Source of the DNA: Pantoea eucalypti
Lineage (GTDB): Bacteria; Pseudomonadota; Gammaproteobacteria; Enterobacterales; Enterobacteriaceae
NCBI RefSeq assembly: GCF_009646115.1
Contig: NZ_CP045720.1
Coordinates: forward strand, 3,410,001 to 3,474,000
DNA: 64,000 nucleotides
Direction of reading: 5' to 3'
In this document: piece by piece, positions 59,645 through 64,000 of the stretch
Layout of the letters: each line of letters begins with the position of its first letter
Numbering within the stretch: position 1 is the stretch's first letter
Made by a program: the position numbers and the translations under genes
The notes under the pieces: generated by a model
What the model was told of the DNA's origin: nothing
Database searches by the model: none
Seen by the model: only the letters and a program-made list of their open reading frames with translations

Positions 59645-59793
59645 GGTTAAACCAAAAAAAATTTTTTATCGCTGGCCCTGCCGGGATCAAAGAACGCTGA
59701 CACAACGCTGAATATGATGCGTCCCCTTGCTCCTCCCGGGGAGCAGGATGGAATCCGTTTATGTAATCAACACTCTTTCACTGCCGAGGAATT
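59645..59793. other. dnaK/satP divergent gap
   Basis: With the dnaK leader this makes a 302-bp gene-free stretch. It holds an A/T run (59653-59668) and an imperfect hairpin GCTCC/GGGAGC-like near 59729-59747. A GAGGAATT ribosome-binding site precedes satP. I see no other element. Confidence 0.5.
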
Positions 59794-60363
59794 ATGGCGA
59801 ATTCAACGCTGGCTAACCCTGCCCCGCTGGGATTGATGGGTTTTGGCATGACAACCATTTTGCTGAACCTGCACAACACGGGCCTGTTTGCCCTGGATGT
59901 CGCAATTTTAGCGATGGGGATTTTTTATGGCGGGATCGCGCAGGTGCTGGCCGGTCTGCTGGAGTTTAAGAAGAACAATACCTTTGGGCTGACGGCTTTT
60001 ACCTCATACGGCATGTTCTGGTTAAGCTTCGTGGCGATCCTGCTGTTACCGCAAATGGGTCTGGCAAACGCGCCTGATGAACGCTTCCTGGGTGTCTGGC
60101 TGGCACTGTGGGGCATCTTCACGCTGTTCATGTTTATCGGCACACTAAAAGGTACGCGGATGCTGCAGTTTGTTTTCGGCTCGCTTACGCTGCTGTTTCT
60201 GCTGCTGGCCGTGGCTCATCTCATGCACCTGCCTGCGCTGGTGGTCTCTGCGGGCTGGGTCGGGATCATCTGTGGTGCCATCGCCTGCTATCTGGCGATG
60301 GGCGAGGTGCTGAATGAAACCTTTGGCCGCACCCTTTTGCCGATTGGCGCAAAAATACGTTAA
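59794..60363 (+). CDS. satP: SatP (YaaH), acetate/succinate:H+ symporter
   Basis: SatP belongs to the GPR1/FUN34/YaaH family and imports acetate and succinate with protons. The 189-residue protein has six hydrophobic segments and the family signature NPAPLGLMGFGMTT at residues 8-21. GAGGAA lies 5 nt before the ATG. In E. coli it is near dnaK with yaaW/yaaI between; those are absent here. Confidence 0.95.
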   Translation: MANSTLANPAPLGLMGFGMTTILLNLHNTGLFALDVAILAMGIFYGGIAQVLAGLLEFKKNNTFGLTAFTSYGMFWLSFVAILLLPQMGLANAPDERFLGVWLALWGIFTLFMFIGTLKGTRMLQFVFGSLTLLFLLLAVAHLMHLPALVVSAGWVGIICGAIACYLAMGEVLNETFGRTLLPIGAKIR

Positions 60364-60381
60364 GCATATTTTCAGCCATAA

Positions 60382-60410
60382 AAAAACGCGGAGCCTGGCT
60401 CCGCGTTCTT
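60382..60410. terminator. Terminator between satP and the MFS gene
   Basis: The stem AACGCGGAGC/GCTCCGCGTT with a 3-nt loop is preceded by an A run and followed by CTTACTTT. It fits both convergent genes. Confidence 0.85.
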
Positions 60411-60413
60411 ACT

Positions 60414-61721
60414 TTACAACGAATTAATCCCCTGATTCAGTCCCGGCTCGTGGCTGACATCACGCCGCAGCCAGATCCCTGTCAGCAATCCCACCAGCGC
60501 CAGCGCCATCACATACCAGCACGGTGCCATCACGGAGACATTCATCAGCAGCGACACCAGGATCGGTGTCAGGCCGCCAAAGATCGCGTAGGAAAGATTG
60601 TAGGAGAATGAGAGTCCGGTAAAACGCACCTCTGCCGGAAAGGCACGCACCATCACAAACGGCACCACGCCGACGATACCGACGCTGAGCCCCGCCACGC
60701 CATAGAGCAGGAAGAGCTGCTGCGGATAGAGGGCGCTCAGGTGATAAAACTGCCAGCTACAGATCGCCAGCAGCAGGCTGCCGACACACAGGGTACGACT
60801 GGCACCAAAACGATCCGCAGCGAGTCCGGCAATAATGCAGCCAACGCAGAGCATCACGGTGGCAATGCTGTTAGCCTGCAGAGTCAGTGCGGGCGCGATG
60901 CCCTGCTGCTTCTGCAGCCAGACCGGCGACATCAGGATCACCACGACGATGCAGGCGGAGAGCAGCCAGGTCAGCAGCATGGAGATCACAATCGACTTTT
61001 TATGCTCCGCCAGCACGGTTTTCAGCGGCAGGGTTTCAGCCAGCGCTTTACGCTGCTGCATCTCAATGAAGACCGGTGTTTCATGCAGCCAGCGGCGCAG
61101 GAACATCGCGAGCAACCCAAATACGCCGCCCAGGAAGAATGGAATGCGCCAGCCGCCGTCATGAATGGCCTGCTGCGACATCGAGGTATTGATCAGTGTC
61201 GCCACCAGCGACCCCAGTAAAATGCCGATGGTCAGCCCGGCCGTCAAAGTGCCACAGGCGATGCCGATACGTTTATAAGGCACGTGTTCAGCGACAAACA
61301 CCCACGCGCCGGGTACCTCTCCGCCAATCGCCGCGCCCTGTAACATTCGCATCAGCAACATCAGCAGTGGCGCTGCAATCCCAATCGTCTGCCAGGTGGG
61401 TAAAGCGCCCATCATTAAGGTTGGCAGCGCCATCAGCAGAATACTCAGGCTGAACATCTTCTTGCGCCCGAGTTTATCGCCAAAATGCGCCATCACAATG
61501 CCGCCCAGCGGACGTGCCAGATAGCCTGCGGCAAAAATGGCAAACGTCTGCAGCTGTCGCAGCCACTCCGGAATATCTGCGGGGAAGAAGAGTTCGCCAA
61601 TCACCGTGGCGAAGAAGACAAAAATGATGAAGTCGTAGAATTCCAGCGCGCCGCCGAGCGCGGCCAGCGCCAGGGTTTTGTAATCCTTACCGGTCAGACG
61701 CTGTGTGTGAGTCAGATTCAT
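60414..61721 (-). CDS. MFS transporter, metabolite:H+ symporter type
   Basis: The 435-residue protein has about twelve membrane segments and features of the MHS branch of the major facilitator superfamily (ProP, KgtP and ShiA relatives). These are GGALEFYDFIIFVFFA in the first helix, GDKLGRKKMF in the first cytoplasmic loop, MLQGAAIGGEVPGAWVFVAEH, and a long central loop. The substrate cannot be told from sequence; organic acids or osmolytes are typical. GGAA sits 7 nt before the ATG. It stands alone between satP and mog, a position where I know of no E. coli equivalent. Confidence 0.85.
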   Translation of the reverse strand: MNLTHTQRLTGKDYKTLALAALGGALEFYDFIIFVFFATVIGELFFPADIPEWLRQLQTFAIFAAGYLARPLGGIVMAHFGDKLGRKKMFSLSILLMALPTLMMGALPTWQTIGIAAPLLMLLMRMLQGAAIGGEVPGAWVFVAEHVPYKRIGIACGTLTAGLTIGILLGSLVATLINTSMSQQAIHDGGWRIPFFLGGVFGLLAMFLRRWLHETPVFIEMQQRKALAETLPLKTVLAEHKKSIVISMLLTWLLSACIVVVILMSPVWLQKQQGIAPALTLQANSIATVMLCVGCIIAGLAADRFGASRTLCVGSLLLAICSWQFYHLSALYPQQLFLLYGVAGLSVGIVGVVPFVMVRAFPAEVRFTGLSFSYNLSYAIFGGLTPILVSLLMNVSVMAPCWYVMALALVGLLTGIWLRRDVSHEPGLNQGINSL

Positions 61722-61826
61722 AATATTCCAGAGGCAAAGAGAGAACGTTGTAAAGATAGCCTTACTATACCGTCAATCTTTTGCCACACCAGCCAGGCTG
61801 TAGCTTATGCCTGAAATGGGGAATAT

Positions 61827-62414
61827 TTAGTTATTTATCTCACGTATCGCGCTTTTAGGGCGAAATGCTGCTACGACCTCGCGATGCGTTTCGACATAAG
61901 GCCCGTCCAGCAGCTGTAAACAATAGGGTACGGAAGCAAAAATGCCGTGCACTTTTACGTTGCCCTGCTCATCCTTCAGCCCTTCCAGCGTCTCTTTGAT
62001 CGACTTCGGCTGACCCGGAAGGTTGAGGATCAGCGACTGTTTGCGGATTACCCCAACCTGACGCGACAGAATCGCGGTCGGCACAAACTGCAGGCTGATC
62101 TGGCGCATCTGCTCACCAAAACCCGGCATTTCCCGATCGGCAACGGCTAAGGTGGCATCCGGCGTCACATCGCGCCGGGCCGGACCTGTGCCGCCAGTGG
62201 TTAATACCAGGTGGCAAAAGCGTTCATCGACCAGCTCGCAGATCGCGTGCTCAATCATCGGCTGCTCGTCAGGCACCAGGCGGGACTCAATCTCAAACGG
62301 GCTGCTGAGTGCGCGACTCAGCCAGCTCTCCAGCGCGGGAATCCCCTCATCCTGATAGATGCCGTTCGCGGCGCGATCGGAGACCGAGATCAGGCCAATG
62401 CGTAATGTATTCAT
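61827..62414 (-). CDS. mog: Mog, molybdopterin adenylyltransferase
   Basis: Mog adenylates molybdopterin before molybdenum insertion in cofactor synthesis. The 195-residue length equals E. coli Mog. The MoaB/Mog signature LVLTTGGTGPARRDVTPDATL and the MPGFGEQMRQISL motif are intact, as is the conserved C-terminal AAFRPKSA. It lies downstream of talB on the same strand, separated by a terminator. Confidence 0.97.
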   Translation of the reverse strand: MNTLRIGLISVSDRAANGIYQDEGIPALESWLSRALSSPFEIESRLVPDEQPMIEHAICELVDERFCHLVLTTGGTGPARRDVTPDATLAVADREMPGFGEQMRQISLQFVPTAILSRQVGVIRKQSLILNLPGQPKSIKETLEGLKDEQGNVKVHGIFASVPYCLQLLDGPYVETHREVVAAFRPKSAIREINN

Positions 62415-62494
62415 GATTAGCTTCGCTGTGATTTACCGCGGTGCGGTGGAGTAAAAGGGGAATAGCAGAGAGGATAATATAAAGTGAAAGGGTC

Positions 62495-62532
62495 GGAAAA
62501 GGGAAAACCGTGGCAGCCTGCGCCGCCACGGT
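62495..62532 (-). terminator. talB terminator
   Basis: On the minus strand ACCGTGGC/GCCACGGT (62507-62532) with a 10-nt loop is followed by TTTCCCTTTT, 8 bp after the talB stop. Confidence 0.72.
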
Positions 62533-62539
62533 CAGCCGG

Positions 62540-63493
62540 TTACAGCAGTTCTGCCAGCATCTTCTCAAGTTTGCCCTGATCAACGGCAAAGTTGCGGATA
62601 CCTTCTGCCAGCTTCGCAACGGCCATAGGATCCTGGTTGTGCTGCCACAGGAACTCAGACTCGGTCATGCGGGCCGGACGCGCTTTCACTTCGCCGCTGT
62701 AGCTCAGTTTACGCTCCAGGGTGCCTTCGCTCTCTGCCAGCTCTTTCAGCAGCGCAGGAGAAATGGTCAGACGGTCACAGCCAGCCAGCTCGATGATTTC
62801 GCCGACGTTACGGAAGCTCGCGCCCATCACCACGGTTTCATAGCCGTGCTGCTTGTAGTAGTTGTAGATTTCAGAAACTGAAACCACGCCTGGATCTTCG
62901 TGCGCGGCATACTCTTTCTTATCGGTGTTCGCTTTATACCAGTCGAGGATACGGCCAACAAACGGAGAGATCAGGAACACGCCCGCTTCGGCACAGGCAC
63001 GCGCCTGAGCAAAGGAGAACAGCAGAGTCAGGTTACAGTTGATACCCTCTTTTTCCAGCTGCTCTGCAGCACGGATGCCCTGCCAGGTAGACGCCAGTTT
63101 GATCAGGATGCGGTCATTGCTGATACCAGCATCATTGTAGAGTTTGATCAGGCTGCGGGCTTTCGCGATGCTGCCTTCTGTGTCGTAAGAGAGACGCGCA
63201 TCGACTTCAGTCGAGATGCGGCCTGGGATCAGTTTCAGAATTTCCAGACCAATGTTAACGGCCAGCTTGTCAGAAACCAGCTGCAGCTGCTCTTCTTTGT
63301 TGCTGCTCTGCTCACGCGCCCAGCTAATCGCTTCATCGATCAGTTTACGGTATTCAGGGATTTGTGCGGCGTTGAGAATCAGAGAAGGGTTGGTGGTGGC
63401 GTCTTGTGGCTGATACAGCTTCATGGCTGCAATGTCACCGGTGTCGGCGACTACGGTAGTAAGCTGACGCAGGGAGGTAAGTTTGTCCGTCAT
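62540..63493 (-). CDS. talB: Transaldolase B
   Basis: TalB moves a dihydroxyacetone unit between sugar phosphates in the pentose phosphate pathway. The 317-residue length equals the E. coli enzyme. The Schiff-base lysine is Lys132 in [15 protein letters not shown], with DATTNPSL near 31-38 and [12 protein letters not shown] near 177. Monocistronic with its own terminator; conserved next to mog and yaaA. Confidence 0.98.
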   Translation of the reverse strand: MTDKLTSLRQLTTVVADTGDIAAMKLYQPQDATTNPSLILNAAQIPEYRKLIDEAISWAREQSSNKEEQLQLVSDKLAVNIGLEILKLIPGRISTEVDARLSYDTEGSIAKARSLIKLYNDAGISNDRILIKLASTWQGIRAAEQLEKEGINCNLTLLFSFAQARACAEAGVFLISPFVGRILDWYKANTDKKEYAAHEDPGVVSVSEIYNYYKQHGYETVVMGASFRNVGEIIELAGCDRLTISPALLKELAESEGTLERKLSYSGEVKARPARMTESEFLWQHNQDPMAVAKLAEGIRNFAVDQGKLEKMLAELL

Positions 63494-63701
63494 GTTCTTT
63501 TCTCTTAGTTAACTGTCAGTGTGAAAAAAGCTGTTGCGATAATATCACGCGTCAACGGTGGCGCAAGGTCAGGGAATGCCGTTTACGATAGCGCGAACAA
63601 ATAGGAGTGATTCGTCATTCTTTGCGGCTTTTTTGGTACACTGCGAAGCCTGATAAGCCGCCAATGCCCTGTTAAACCAGGCATTAACCGAGGAAGCAAC
63701 T

Positions 63702-64000
63702 ATGTTGATGGTGATCTCTCCCGCCAAGACGCTGGATTATGAAAGCCCGCTGGCGACAACGCGTTTCACCCAGCCTGCGCTGTTAGAAAAGTCACAACAG
63801 CTGATTGAGATTGCGCGCGATCTGTCACCCGCCAGCATCGCCTCGTTAATGGGCATCAGTGACAAACTGGCGCACCTCAATGCCGATCGCTTTAACAGCT
63901 GGCACCCCGACTTCTCACCTCAGAATGCCCGTCAGGCTATCCTGGCGTTTAAAGGTGATGTCTATACCGGTTTGCAGGCCGGGACCTTCAGCGAACAGGA
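63702..64000 (+). CDS. yaaA: YaaA, peroxide-stress protein (5' part)
   Basis: The window ends about 100 codons into this gene. The start [17 protein letters not shown] at 63702 has GAGGAAG 6 nt upstream and matches the DUF328/UPF0246 family. E. coli YaaA lowers free iron during hydrogen peroxide stress. The fragment includes [25 protein letters not shown] and FSEQ in the family order. It is divergent from talB; the 208-bp gap shows no certain promoter. Confidence 0.95.
   Translation, partial: MLMVISPAKTLDYESPLATTRFTQPALLEKSQQLIEIARDLSPASIASLMGISDKLAHLNADRFNSWHPDFSPQNARQAILAFKGDVYTGLQAGTFSEQ

Noticed and set aside
59714-59760. Terminator or riboswitch in the satP leader
   Set aside because: Only a short imperfect stem with no T run or conserved aptamer motif.

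Overview
The window is a 64 kb piece of an enterobacterial chromosome. Nearly every gene has a close, same-length counterpart in the region of the Escherichia coli chromosome that runs from yaaA/talB to the mra (division and cell wall) cluster, but the whole block is read in the opposite orientation. The likely source is Erwiniaceae, most plausibly Pantoea. That is an inference from overall similarity and from which genes are missing or added; no marker gene search could be run.

Layout, left to right. 1-6.5 kb: the start of the dcw cluster on the minus strand (mraZ, rsmH, ftsL, ftsI, murE, murF, start of mraY) with its Pmra promoter and four 10-bp-spaced MraZ boxes. 6.9-10.4 kb: cra and ilvIH (minus). 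11.0-15.9 kb: the leucine operon (plus) with leader peptide leuL and attenuator. 16-19 kb: the sugar-phosphate stress locus setA, sRNA SgrS and regulator sgrR. 19.1-22.5 kb: TPP riboswitch and thiBPQ. 22.5-30.4 kb: a DedA-family gene, polB, rapA, rluA and djlA. 30.6-37.4 kb: the lptD-surA-pdxA-rsmA-apaG-apaH envelope/RNA operon. 37.5-41.6 kb: the accessory part, with a Tat-exported PhoX phosphatase behind a Pho box, folA, a hairpin-rich intergenic element and an OmpC-like porin. 41.8-46.5 kb: carAB with a complete control region (RutR, PurR, P1, tandem ARG boxes). 46.7-53.4 kb: dapB and the ispH-fkpB-lspA-ileS-ribF run. 53.7-59.6 kb: rpsT, nhaR/nhaA and dnaJ/dnaK with a sigma-32 promoter. 59.8-64 kb: satP, an MFS transporter, mog, talB and the start of yaaA.

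Compared with E. coli from memory, these are absent at the expected junctions: leuO (ilvI/leuL), araBAD-araC (near yabI/polB), kefFC and the cai/fix block (folA/carB), rihC (dapB/ispH), and yaaW/yaaI (near satP/dnaK). Added: phoX, the porin, and the MFS gene between satP and mog.

I found no prophage, insertion sequence, CRISPR array, tRNA or rRNA. No convincing new multi-gene system is visible. The best candidates for something undescribed are the structured intergenic element at about 40.13-40.33 kb, the unusual nhaA/nhaR junction, a short SgrS without an SgrT reading frame, and the dyad upstream of the porin. Start sites were corrected where ribosome-binding sites and family length argued for it (murE, ilvH, leuA, leuC, setA, sgrR, thiB, yabI, rluA, lptD, pdxA, folA, carA, fkpB, nhaR).
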